Origin: Erginobacter sp964587835
GTDB taxonomy: Bacteria; Auribacterota; Erginobacteria; Erginobacterales; Erginobacteraceae
Reading direction: 5' to 3'
Assembly: GCA_964587835.1 (NCBI GenBank)
Contig: CAZPMN010000006.1
Span: 52,001 to 116,000 of the forward strand
Length of the DNA: 64,000 nucleotides
The number at the start of each line of letters is the position of its first letter. The stretch's first letter is position 1. Below the pieces are notes generated by a model. It was not told the origin of the DNA. It did no database searches and was given only the letters and a program-made list of their open reading frames with translations. The position numbers and the translations under genes are program-made. Shown one piece after another: positions 1 through 7,280 of this stretch.

Positions 1-2
1 AC

Positions 3-392
3 GGCCGCCCGGTTACCCGGCTCCAGGAGGGAGCCGACACCACCCGGGTTTATGACGCCACCGGTCGGGAGACCGGTCGGGTTCAGAAGACCGAAAGCGG
101 CTCCGTCATCTACGGTCAGGATGGCCGGGTCTCCGGGAGGATGGAGGAATCGGGGGGAAGTACCACGCTCTTCGGGCCGGATGGAAAGACCATCGGGAGA
201 ACCCAGGTCTCCGGCAACACTACCCACCTCTACGACAAGCAGGGCCGTCCCCTGGGGAGGATCGTCGAGCAGGGCAATACCACCATCTTCTACGGCCCGG
301 ACGGCCGGGTCCAGGGGAGGAAGGAGACCCGGGGCGGCACCACCTACTACTACGACGAGAAGGGTCGCCAGACCGGGACCTCGCGGGAATAA
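3..392 (+). CDS. 20-residue tandem-repeat protein, C-terminal part
   Basis: The frame is open from the window edge to a TAA at 390-392, so the start lies upstream. The visible 129 residues form about six imperfect repeats of roughly 20 residues, with a core like TTxxYDxxGRxxGR (for example TTHLYDKQGRPLGR and TTIFYGPDGRVQGR). The aromatic-Asp-Gly-Arg pattern resembles YD/RHS-type or beta-hairpin wall-associated repeats, which are usually secreted or surface exposed. The signal peptide and any enzymatic domain are not in view. The repeat is also visible at the DNA level with a period of about 60 bases. No specific function can be assigned. Confidence 0.6.
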   Translation, partial: GRPVTRLQEGADTTRVYDATGRETGRVQKTESGSVIYGQDGRVSGRMEESGGSTTLFGPDGKTIGRTQVSGNTTHLYDKQGRPLGRIVEQGNTTIFYGPDGRVQGRKETRGGTTYYYDEKGRQTGTSRE

Positions 393-467
393 TCGGGGCG
401 GGGAGATTCGAACTCCCGACCTCCTGCTCCCAAAGCAGGCGCGCTCGCCGGACTGCGCCACGCCCCG
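393..467 (-). tRNA. tRNA-Pro (anticodon TGG)
   Basis: On the minus strand the sequence folds as a full cloverleaf. The acceptor arms are CGGGGCG and CGCCCCG, the D-arm is GCGC/GCGC, the anticodon stem CCTGC/GCAGG encloses loop TTTGGGA (anticodon TGG), and the T-arm is GGGAG-TTCGAAT-CTCCC. CCA is not encoded. It converges on the repeat-protein gene, with its discriminator base directly after that stop codon. Confidence 0.95.
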
Positions 468-522
468 CGGTATTGCCGGGTATTCTACATCAATCCCCGG
501 GCGAGGCGAGGTAATTTTGTTT

Positions 523-613
523 AACCGCGGATTAAGCGGATTGGGCGGATTATTCCTGGTACTATATATAATCCGCTGGTTTCTTTTTCGCCTCGGCTGA
601 ATAATAATCCGCG
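523..613. repeat. CCGCGGATTA-type inverted repeats
   Basis: Direct copies of GCGGATTA occur around 525-534, 536-541 and 545-552. Inverted copies (TAATCCGC) lie near 569-576 and 604-613. The block is AT-rich relative to the neighbouring genes and sits just before the mlaE-like start. A TATAAT box is at 567-572, but no matching -35 is evident at normal spacing. Confidence 0.5.
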
Positions 614-615
614 GA

Positions 616-1416
616 ATGGGATTTCCAATGAAGATTATCTCGCTCCCGGGGAAGTACCTGGTCGAACGGTGGCGGTTCTTCAGGCACCTGGCCGCGGTCT
701 CCGCGGCGGTGGCGGCCGCCTCTTCCCGGCGGGGGACTTTCCGGAGAACGGTCCGGAACGTCCTCGCCCGCCAGGTCCTCTTCACCGGCTTTGAGGCCGT
801 CCGTTTCGTCTCCCTCCTCGCCTTCTTGATCGGAATCTCCGTGGTGGTCCAGGCCCAGGTCTGGCTGGTGAGGGCCGGGCAGGCCGCCCTCCTCGGCCCG
901 GTTCTGGTAATGGTGGTGATCCGGGAGATCGGACCGCTTCTGGTCAACTTCGTGGTCATCGGCCGTTCGGGGACGGCGATCGCCACCGAGTTGGGGAATA
1001 TGAACGTCTCCGGCGAGGTGAAGGTACTCGACAGCCTGGGGCTCGACCCCTTCATCTACCTGGTCGTCCCCCGGGTCCTCGGGGTGGTGATCTCCGTCTT
1101 CTGCCTGACCGTCCTCTTCATCACGGTCTCCTTCGGCAGCGGCTACCTGAGTGGGGTCATCCTGGGGGCGAATACCGGCTCCTGGAGGTTCTTCGTCCGT
1201 TCGGTCTTCGGGGCCATCGCCCCGGAGGATATCTTCAACCTCCTGGCCAAGACCCTAATCCCCGGCTTGCTGACCGGGGTGATCTGTTGCACCGAGGGCC
1301 TGGGGGTGAGCCGGGCGATTACCGAGGTCCCCCAGGCCGCCACCCGGGCCGTGGTCCGCTCGGTGACCGCGCTCTTCCTTAGCTCGGTGATCATCTCCGT
1401 CTTTACGTATGTTTAG
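616..1416 (+). CDS. mlaE: MlaE-family ABC transporter permease
   Basis: The 266-residue protein matches the MlaE/DUF140 permease family, which forms the membrane channel of phospholipid or sterol transporters between the inner and outer membranes. The diagnostic segment VIREIGPLLVNFVVIGRSG followed by TAIATELGNM is present near residues 95-130. Five or six hydrophobic segments cover the rest. An in-frame ATG at 628 is an alternative start. The gene heads a cluster with an MlaF-position protein, MlaD and a lipoprotein, the usual Mla order, though 178 bases of repeats separate it from the next gene. Family assignment is firm; the transported lipid is not known. Confidence 0.88.
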   Translation: MGFPMKIISLPGKYLVERWRFFRHLAAVSAAVAAASSRRGTFRRTVRNVLARQVLFTGFEAVRFVSLLAFLIGISVVVQAQVWLVRAGQAALLGPVLVMVVIREIGPLLVNFVVIGRSGTAIATELGNMNVSGEVKVLDSLGLDPFIYLVVPRVLGVVISVFCLTVLFITVSFGSGYLSGVILGANTGSWRFFVRSVFGAIAPEDIFNLLAKTLIPGLLTGVICCTEGLGVSRAITEVPQAATRAVVRSVTALFLSSVIISVFTYV

Positions 1417-1426
1417 GCAGTGGGGA

Positions 1427-1594
1427 ATAGGCAGTGGAGAGCAGGACTAATCTGAGTAATCTGAGTAATCTGAGTAATCTGTGAACTTAAAAGGGGGCGA
1501 GGCGGGGGGAATAATTCGAGTAAATTAGTGTAATTAGTGGATAAAAAAGGGGGCGGGGTAGGGGGAAAGCTAACTATCCAATTAGTGGATAATA
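1427..1594. repeat. AT-rich tandem repeats between mlaE and the MlaF-like gene
   Basis: TAATCTGAG is repeated three and a half times at 1448-1481. A GGCAGTGGRGA unit occurs twice just before it. A longer direct repeat (AATTAGTG...GGATAAWAA and AAAGGGGGCGRGG) fills 1490-1590. It is non-coding and differs sharply in composition from the flanking genes. Confidence 0.6.
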
Positions 1595-2290
1595 ATGGCA
1601 AGCGAGGCGATACTGGAGTTTCGGCAGGCGACGGTGGTGGTGCCGGAGCCTTACGAGTTCGGACTGGAGGAGGCCGACCTGATGCTGGACGGCGGCGAGC
1701 TGGGCCTGGTCTCCCTGGAGCGGGGCCAGTCGGAGACGCCCCTGGCCGATGTCGCCCAGGGGTTGATCCTCCCGGCCTCGGGGGAGGTCCGCTTCCAGGG
1801 GAAGGACTGGAGCGAGCGTTTTCCGGTCTCCGCCGCCGCCGCCCGGGGGAGGATCGGGCGGGTCTTCCGCCGGGGGGGCTGGATCAGCAACCTCAACGTG
1901 GACGAGAACATCACCTTGCCGCTCCGCCACCATACCGACCTGCCCCCGGAAGAGATCCGGCGGCTGGCGGAGGAGACGGGGAAGCAGTTCGGATTGGCCG
2001 CGTTGCCTGAAGAGCGGCCCGCCCTCTGCCCGCGGTCGATCCTGAAACGGGCGGCCTGGGTCCGGGCTTTCCTCGGTGCCCCGGCGCTGATTATACTGGA
2101 AGAACCGCTCAGGGACGCGTATAGTGAGATGCTTCATCTGCTGATGGAGGGAATCGCCGCCGCCCTTTTGCGGGGAGCGGCGGTACTCTGGGTCAGCGGG
2201 GGGTTTCCGGAACTCTCCGACTCTCGGCTCTCCCCGCTGAAGAGGTACCGGCTGGAGGGACCGCGGCTGAAGCCGGCGGACAACTACTGA
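1595..2290 (+). CDS. Degenerate ABC ATPase-like protein in the MlaF position
   Basis: The 231-residue protein aligns with ABC ATP-binding subunits by overall layout, but nearly every catalytic motif is lost. Where the Walker A loop should be there is SLERGQSETPL, with no GxxGxGK. The Q-loop region reads FRRGGWISNLNVDENI. The signature is CPRSILKRAAWVRAFL instead of LSGGQ-type, Walker B is ALIILEEPL, and the H-loop position reads VSGG rather than a His. ATP hydrolysis therefore looks impossible by the usual mechanism. It sits between MlaE and MlaD genes, exactly where MlaF belongs, and ends 15 bases before mlaD. It may be a structural pseudo-ATPase, or a real ATPase may be encoded elsewhere. 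Fold assignment is an inference from context and residual motifs. Confidence 0.7.
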   Translation: MASEAILEFRQATVVVPEPYEFGLEEADLMLDGGELGLVSLERGQSETPLADVAQGLILPASGEVRFQGKDWSERFPVSAAAARGRIGRVFRRGGWISNLNVDENITLPLRHHTDLPPEEIRRLAEETGKQFGLAALPEERPALCPRSILKRAAWVRAFLGAPALIILEEPLRDAYSEMLHLLMEGIAAALLRGAAVLWVSGGFPELSDSRLSPLKRYRLEGPRLKPADNY

Positions 2291-2305
2291 GGAAGGTGCC
2301 CTCAG

Positions 2306-3148
2306 ATGCAGCAATTTAAATTCCGTTACGTCAACCAGATTGTCGGGACCTTCGTGATCCTGGTCGTCCTCGCTCTTCTGGTCGGGATCTTTCTCGCCGG
2401 CCGGGCCCAGCAGTGGTTTGTCGCCACCCACCGCTATAACCTGGAGTTCCCCCCGGAAGGTTCGCTAGGGATCCAGGAAAACTCCCAGGTGGTGATCCTG
2501 GGGGCGGTGGTCGGTTCGGTGGAGAAGATCTCGGTCGACCCGGAGGGGGGGATGACCGGGCGGATCGCGGTCAAGGGCGATTTCTACCGGTTCATCCGCG
2601 AGGACTCGAAGGCGATTGTGAAGAAGAAATTTGTCGTCGCCGGAGACTCTTTCATCGAGGTCACCCGGGGAACGGGGCGGCTGCTGGAGGCCGAGGAGAC
2701 CCTGGTCTGCGAGAAGGATACCGAGATCACCGAGTATCTGGAGATCGCGCTGGAGAACTTCCAGGAAGCCCTGCTCCCGCTGGCGGAAGAGGCCGAGGAA
2801 CTGCTCGGCAACCTCAACCGGATCACCGCCGGCCTGGCCGAGGGAGAGGGCGCGGCCGGGGCGGTGCTCCGCGACCCCGAGATGGCCGGGCAGGTCAAGG
2901 AAATCGTCGCCCGGCTGGAAGAGATGAGCCGCGACGCCGCCGAGGCGGTGGCCGCCTTCCCCGCGATGTCCGAGACGATGGCCGGGGAGGTCGAGGATAT
3001 CCCCGGCCTGGTCATCCAGTCCCGGGAGATGCTCAGGGAGTCCCAGCGGCTGATCGAGGCCCTCCAGGATCACTGGCTGATCCGGGGCTATGTCGACCAG
3101 GCGGAGGAGAGCAGCCGGATCCCGGCTTCGGAGGTCCTTGTCCAATGA
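2306..3148 (+). CDS. mlaD: MlaD/MCE-domain lipid-transport protein
   Basis: This is a 280-residue protein with one N-terminal membrane anchor (about residues 12-32, VGTFVILVVLALLVGIFLAG). A single MCE/MlaD domain follows at about 40-120, including the typical GAVVGSVEKI and VVAGDSFIEVTRG stretches. The C-terminal half is helical and probably coiled. MlaD proteins form hexameric lipid shuttles bound to the MlaFE complex in the inner membrane. The stop overlaps the next start (ATGA at 3145-3148), so the following lipoprotein is translationally coupled. Family assignment is clear. Confidence 0.87.
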   Translation: MQQFKFRYVNQIVGTFVILVVLALLVGIFLAGRAQQWFVATHRYNLEFPPEGSLGIQENSQVVILGAVVGSVEKISVDPEGGMTGRIAVKGDFYRFIREDSKAIVKKKFVVAGDSFIEVTRGTGRLLEAEETLVCEKDTEITEYLEIALENFQEALLPLAEEAEELLGNLNRITAGLAEGEGAAGAVLRDPEMAGQVKEIVARLEEMSRDAAEAVAAFPAMSETMAGEVEDIPGLVIQSREMLRESQRLIEALQDHWLIRGYVDQAEESSRIPASEVLVQ

Positions 3149-4119
3149 CCCCGTCCAACTTCATGAAAACCGGTTTCAGTTCCGCGATGGTTCTCGCGGC
3201 AGTTTTGCTGCTGGTCTCGGGATGTGCCTCTTCCCGCCCGGAGCTGAACGGAGACCTGGAGCTTTACAGTCTTTCCCGGGCTGGCCGGGCCGCCTTCATC
3301 CGGGGGGAGTACAAGTTGGCCGCCCGGCTCTACCGGATGGCCCGGGCCCGCGCGCGCTTGATCGACGAGCCGAGGGAGATCGGGACCGCGACCTACAACC
3401 TGGCCGCGGTCTCCCTGGAACTAGGGGAGAACGAACAGGCGGGGGATCTCCTGGCGGAGGCCCGGCGGGCCTTCTCGCGGGGAACGGGGGTCCCGGCCGA
3501 CCTGGTCCTCCTCCAAGCCCGTCTCGCCCTCCTCGAGGGGAGGACCGAAGAGGCCGAGAGGCTGATCGGGGAGGGGATGGCCAGCGGGAAGAATCAGCTC
3601 GACCGGGAGACTTGGGTCCAGTTCCAGATGCTCCGGGGGAAGACCGCCCTGGCCGCAGGTGACCCGGAGGCCGCCCGGAAGATCTTCGGGGAGCTCCAGC
3701 CGGAGATGGAGAAGATCGAGGACGACCTGATCGCCGCCGAGTACCTCTCGCTGGAAGGGGAACTGCTCTTTAATGAGGGTGAATTTCTTCAGGCCGGTCG
3801 GGTCTTCGACCGGGAGGCGGCGCTCCTTCAGGAGTCCGCCCGTTACCGGGGGATGACTCGGGCCCGGGCGAGGGCGGCGGCAGCCTATCTGGCGGCGGGG
3901 GAGTTCTGTCCGGCCGGTGTCCGCTTCTACCGGACGGCCCGTTCCCTGGCCGCCCGGGGAGAGACGGTGGCCGCTCTGGAAACAATCAGGTCCGCTCTAG
4001 CGGCGGCGGAGGAGTGTCCGGAGGAGACCCTCCGGGAGGAGGTGGTGACCCTGTTTCTGGAGTTGAGAGAGGCCCTGGAAGATAGCCCGCCTTCCGCCCC
4101 ACCGGCGAAATCTGAATAA
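3145..4119 (+). CDS. TPR-type lipoprotein linked to the Mla-like cluster
   Basis: The 324-residue protein starts with a hydrophobic signal and a lipobox (LLVSGC, Cys near residue 27), so it is a predicted lipoprotein. The remainder is Ala/Leu/Arg-rich helical sequence with TPR-like pairs such as ARLYRMARARARLIDE and TYNLAAVSLELGENEQAGDLL. It overlaps mlaD by four bases. Position suggests a periplasmic or outer-membrane partner of the lipid transporter, analogous to accessory lipoproteins of MCE systems, but no MlaA- or PqiC-specific motif is seen. Confidence 0.75.
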   Translation: MTPSNFMKTGFSSAMVLAAVLLLVSGCASSRPELNGDLELYSLSRAGRAAFIRGEYKLAARLYRMARARARLIDEPREIGTATYNLAAVSLELGENEQAGDLLAEARRAFSRGTGVPADLVLLQARLALLEGRTEEAERLIGEGMASGKNQLDRETWVQFQMLRGKTALAAGDPEAARKIFGELQPEMEKIEDDLIAAEYLSLEGELLFNEGEFLQAGRVFDREAALLQESARYRGMTRARARAAAAYLAAGEFCPAGVRFYRTARSLAARGETVAALETIRSALAAAEECPEETLREEVVTLFLELREALEDSPPSAPPAKSE

Positions 4120-4182
4120 TTCTCTCCCGATTCCGTCAATAAACCCGACTGACGTAACCTGTTTATTTGCGGGTATCCACTT

Positions 4183-5739
4183 ATGAAGAGACGGACCAAC
4201 AGGAGAATTGTTTTCTTCTCCCTGCTTCTGATTTTGGTTGCCGGGATCTACCTAGCAGCATCCGACCTCTTCTCCGCTGGATCAGTCCGGATCACCATAG
4301 TCGCCACCAACGACATCCACGGCTCGCTCTGGCCGGTCAGGGCCTTCTGGCGGGAGGAGCCCGACCCACCGCTGATCGGCGGTTTCTCCGCACTGGCCTA
4401 CTACATCAGCCGGATCCGGGATGAAAACGAGAACGTGCTCCTCCTCGACGCCGGAGACTTCTTCCAGGGGACTCCTGAAGGGAACCTCAGCCTGGGGGAG
4501 ATCCCCCTCCTGGCGATGAATTACCTCGATTACGACGCGCTCACCCTGGGCAACCACGAGTTCGACTTCGGAGTGGAGCCGGTGGTCAGCCTCTCCCGCC
4601 GAGCCGCCTTCCCCTTCCTCTCGGCTAATCTCAGTATTATCGACCCGGACCTTCCCCCTTTCTTCCAAGATTACGTGATCCTCGAGCAGTCGGGGGTGAG
4701 GATCCTGATCGTCGGGGTGATCAACCCGGATCTTTATGCCTCGGTCGAAGCCGATTTGGAAGATCAGCTGGCCGTGGGGGACGTGGCGGAAGCCGTGAGG
4801 CGGGTGCTGGCAGAGACAGAGGGGGAGCGGGATGTCGTTGTGGTCTTAAGCCACATCGGGTTGGAGAGAGACCGGGAATTGGCGGCGGCGGTGGAGGGGA
4901 TCGATTTCATCCTCGGCGGGCACTCGCACAGTGGGCTGGAGGAGATGGAGACGGTCAACTCGACTCGGATCGGCCAGACCTACGGTAAGACCACCACCGC
5001 CGCGGTCCTCTCCTTTGACTGCCGCGGCAACACCATCAGCGGGACCGATTACCGGCTGATTGAGCTGGAGTACGATGAGGAAAGGAGCGACCCGGGGATG
5101 GAGATGCTCCTGGAGTCCACCACCGCGGAGGTCCGCTTCCGGATGGACGTTGAGATCGCCCACTGTCCCGAGGGACTCTCCCGGGTTCGAGCCGTCGAGT
5201 CCTCTCCGCTCGGCTGTTTCATCGCCGATATCATTCTCCAAAACGGGGAGGCGGACTTCGCCTTCTGCAACCGGGCGGGGATCCGGGAAGATCTCCCGGC
5301 CGGGCCGGTCACCCGGCGGGACGTCTTTCAGGTACTGCCTTTCAAGAACACGGTGGTCGTGATGGAGTTATCCGGAAAGGAGGCCGGTGAGTTGATCGAC
5401 CACCTGTTCAGTTGGGGAGGTTACGGATACGACTTTTCCAAGGGGGTGGTGATCACGATCGACTCGGAGGCCGATCCGGGCGCCTGGGTCAAGGGCGTCC
5501 TCGTCGGCGGACGGCCGCTGGAACCCGATCGTATCTACCGGGTGGCGACCAACTCATACCTGATCCGCGCGATCGCCCGGCGAAGGCCGGCCGATAACCC
5601 CCTGCGGGTCGAAGACACCGGCATCACCGTCCGCGAGGCCGTGGAAGAGGCTCTCGCCGCTTCTGCTGAATTTGCCTACACCTTCAATCCCCGAGTTATG
5701 ACGCTGGTTGTTAGTTCCGGCAATACTGCAGAAGAGTAG
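4183..5739 (+). CDS. UshA-type 5'-nucleotidase/metallophosphatase
   Basis: This 518-residue protein has an N-terminal signal or anchor (residues 8-26). The metallophosphoesterase domain carries all expected motifs in order: ATNDIHGSL, LDAGDFFQGTP, LGNHEFDFG, LSHIGLERD and LGGHSHS. The second half has the 5'-nucleotidase C-terminal substrate-binding domain (FCNRAGIREDL, then DVFQVLPFKNTVV). Such enzymes hydrolyse nucleotides, UDP-sugars or cyclic phosphodiesters in the periplasm. It stands alone after a 63-base gap. The precise substrate cannot be told from the sequence. Confidence 0.9.
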   Translation: MKRRTNRRIVFFSLLLILVAGIYLAASDLFSAGSVRITIVATNDIHGSLWPVRAFWREEPDPPLIGGFSALAYYISRIRDENENVLLLDAGDFFQGTPEGNLSLGEIPLLAMNYLDYDALTLGNHEFDFGVEPVVSLSRRAAFPFLSANLSIIDPDLPPFFQDYVILEQSGVRILIVGVINPDLYASVEADLEDQLAVGDVAEAVRRVLAETEGERDVVVVLSHIGLERDRELAAAVEGIDFILGGHSHSGLEEMETVNSTRIGQTYGKTTTAAVLSFDCRGNTISGTDYRLIELEYDEERSDPGMEMLLESTTAEVRFRMDVEIAHCPEGLSRVRAVESSPLGCFIADIILQNGEADFAFCNRAGIREDLPAGPVTRRDVFQVLPFKNTVVVMELSGKEAGELIDHLFSWGGYGYDFSKGVVITIDSEADPGAWVKGVLVGGRPLEPDRIYRVATNSYLIRAIARRRPADNPLRVEDTGITVREAVEEALAASAEFAYTFNPRVMTLVVSSGNTAEE

Positions 5740-5768
5740 TTGACAGAGTGCAACTGGGAAGCAGGAAC

Positions 5769-5800
5769 GAATATCCAATATCCAACAAGGAATAGCCAAT
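5769..5800. repeat. AATATCCAAT-type direct repeat
   Basis: Consecutive copies of GAATATCCAAT, ATATCCAAC and GAATAGCCAAT lie in the spacer before the SH3 gene. The same arrangement recurs at 27676-27775. Confidence 0.55.
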
Positions 5801-5815
5801 TAAGAAGGAGCGGAT

Positions 5816-6304
5816 ATGAAAAACTTCGTGATCGTGCTGGTCTTGGCCGCGGCTGTCCTCTTCCTGGCCGACGTGGGTCGGGCGGACACTCTCAACATCC
5901 AGGTGAGGAAGGGGAAACTGCGGCAGCAACCCTCGTTCCTGGGGAAGATCGTCGCCGAGGTTTCCTATGGCGATAGCCTGCGGATCCTCCGGGAGCAGGG
6001 AGAGTGGGTGATGGGGCAAACCGACGCCGGCACGGCCGGCTGGATCCACGTCTCCGCCCTGACCGACGACAAGATCGTCCTCGCCGCCGGCCAGGGGGAG
6101 GTCTCCACCGGAGCTTCCAGTGATGAGCTGGCCCTGGCCGGCAAGGGTTTCAATGCCCAGGTCGAGGCCGAGTTCCGGGCCCAGAACCGGGAGATCGATT
6201 TCACCTGGGTCGACCGGATGGAGAAGTTCACCGTCTCCCCGGAGGAGATGGCCGGCTTCCTCCAGCTGGGCCGGGTGGTTCCCCCCGCGGGAGGTGTCCG
6301 GTGA
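5816..6304 (+). CDS. Exported SH3-domain protein
   Basis: The 162-residue protein has a signal peptide (MKNFVIVLVLAAAVLFLADV, cleavage probably after GRA near residue 23). A bacterial SH3-like domain follows at about 25-85, with the RQQPSFLGKIVAEVSYGD and GWIHVSAL elements. The C-terminal 70 residues are unassigned. A good ribosome site (AAGGAG) lies 6 bases before the ATG. The stop overlaps the GTG start of the M48 protease (6301), so both are probably co-expressed and act together in the cell envelope. Confidence 0.8.
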   Translation: MKNFVIVLVLAAAVLFLADVGRADTLNIQVRKGKLRQQPSFLGKIVAEVSYGDSLRILREQGEWVMGQTDAGTAGWIHVSALTDDKIVLAAGQGEVSTGASSDELALAGKGFNAQVEAEFRAQNREIDFTWVDRMEKFTVSPEEMAGFLQLGRVVPPAGGVR

Positions 6305-7221
6305 GGCGGCCCGGTTATGGTCGGGTGGCGGCCGCGGTCTGCCTGGTCGCCCTCTTGCTCGGCGGCTGCCAGCACCTGGAATCGATGGGGGAGTTGGGGG
6401 GGGCGGTCGGGCAGGCGACCGGGGTGATGACCGAGGAGCAGGCGGAGTCCTTAGGCAAAGTGACCAAGGCGGTGGCCAAGACCTTCGCCGATATCACCCC
6501 GGAGCAGGAGTACTATATCGGCCGGGCGGTGGCAGCCACGGTCCTGGACAGCTACCGGCCCTACGACCGGCCCGAGGCCAACCGCTACCTCAACCTCCTC
6601 GGCCAGACTCTGGCCCAGGCCTCGGACAAGCCGGAGACCTTTGGGGGCTACCACTTCCTGATCCTCGACTCCGATGAGATCAACGCCTTCGCCGCCCCGG
6701 GCGGCTTCATCTTCGTCTCCCGGGGGATGATCCGCCTCTGCCGGACCGAGGACGACCTGGCGGCGGTTCTGGCCCACGAGGTCGGACATGTCCAGAATCT
6801 ACACGGGCTGCGGGCGATCAAGTCGAGCCGGCTCACCTCCGCCCTCACCATCCTCGCCGCCGAGGGGGCGAAGTCTTTCGGGGGGAAGGAGCTGGCCGAG
6901 CTGACCGAGGTCTTCGAGGACTCGATCAGTGACATCACCTCGACGATGATGAACAGCGGCTACGCCCGCTCCTACGAGCGGGAAGCCGACCGGGCGGCGG
7001 TGACGATTATGAAGCGTGTCGGCTACAACCCCAACGGCCTGATCGCAATGCTCAAGCAGATGAAGAAGGACCTCAAACCCGGCGGACCGGACTTCGCCAA
7101 GACCCACCCCGACCCCGAGGACCGGATCCGGGATATTGAGAAAGAGATCGGGCGGTACAGTCCGGTCCAGTCACCGGCGGTGCGGCAGGAGAGGTTCGTG
7201 AGGAATCTTAAGGGTGTGTAG
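6301..7221 (+). CDS. M48-family metalloprotease lipoprotein
   Basis: This 306-residue protein has a GTG start overlapping the previous stop and a lipobox (LLLGGC, Cys near residue 23). The catalytic zinc motif HEVGH lies near residue 160 (VLAHEVGHVQNLHG), and the third ligand is in SYEREADRAA near residue 230. This matches the BepA/LoiP-like Zn-dependent endopeptidases that act in periplasmic protein quality control and outer-membrane assembly. It follows the SH3 protein in one transcription unit and is followed by tandem repeats at 7236-7280. Confidence 0.88.
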   Translation: MRRPGYGRVAAAVCLVALLLGGCQHLESMGELGGAVGQATGVMTEEQAESLGKVTKAVAKTFADITPEQEYYIGRAVAATVLDSYRPYDRPEANRYLNLLGQTLAQASDKPETFGGYHFLILDSDEINAFAAPGGFIFVSRGMIRLCRTEDDLAAVLAHEVGHVQNLHGLRAIKSSRLTSALTILAAEGAKSFGGKELAELTEVFEDSISDITSTMMNSGYARSYEREADRAAVTIMKRVGYNPNGLIAMLKQMKKDLKPGGPDFAKTHPDPEDRIRDIEKEIGRYSPVQSPAVRQERFVRNLKGV

Positions 7222-7235
7222 GGATTGGGGAAGGG

Positions 7236-7280
7236 TAATCAGTAATCAGTAATCAGTAATCGGTGATCAGTAATCGGTGA
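7236..7280. repeat. TAATCAG tandem heptamers
   Basis: TAATCAG occurs three times in tandem from 7236, followed by TAATCGGTGATCAGTAATCG and GTGA. The array runs into the predicted GTG start of the adenylate cyclase gene (7277). A related array is at 42306-42330. Confidence 0.65.

Noticed and set aside
52..600. Open frame of 182 codons over the repeat gene and tRNA-Pro
   Set aside because: It crosses a complete tRNA gene and is out of frame with the repeat protein; composition is that of a shadow frame in GC-rich DNA.
7236..7280. CRISPR-like array
   Set aside because: Units are seven bases with no spacers. No array with 20-50 base repeats and unique spacers, and no cas gene, was seen anywhere in the window.
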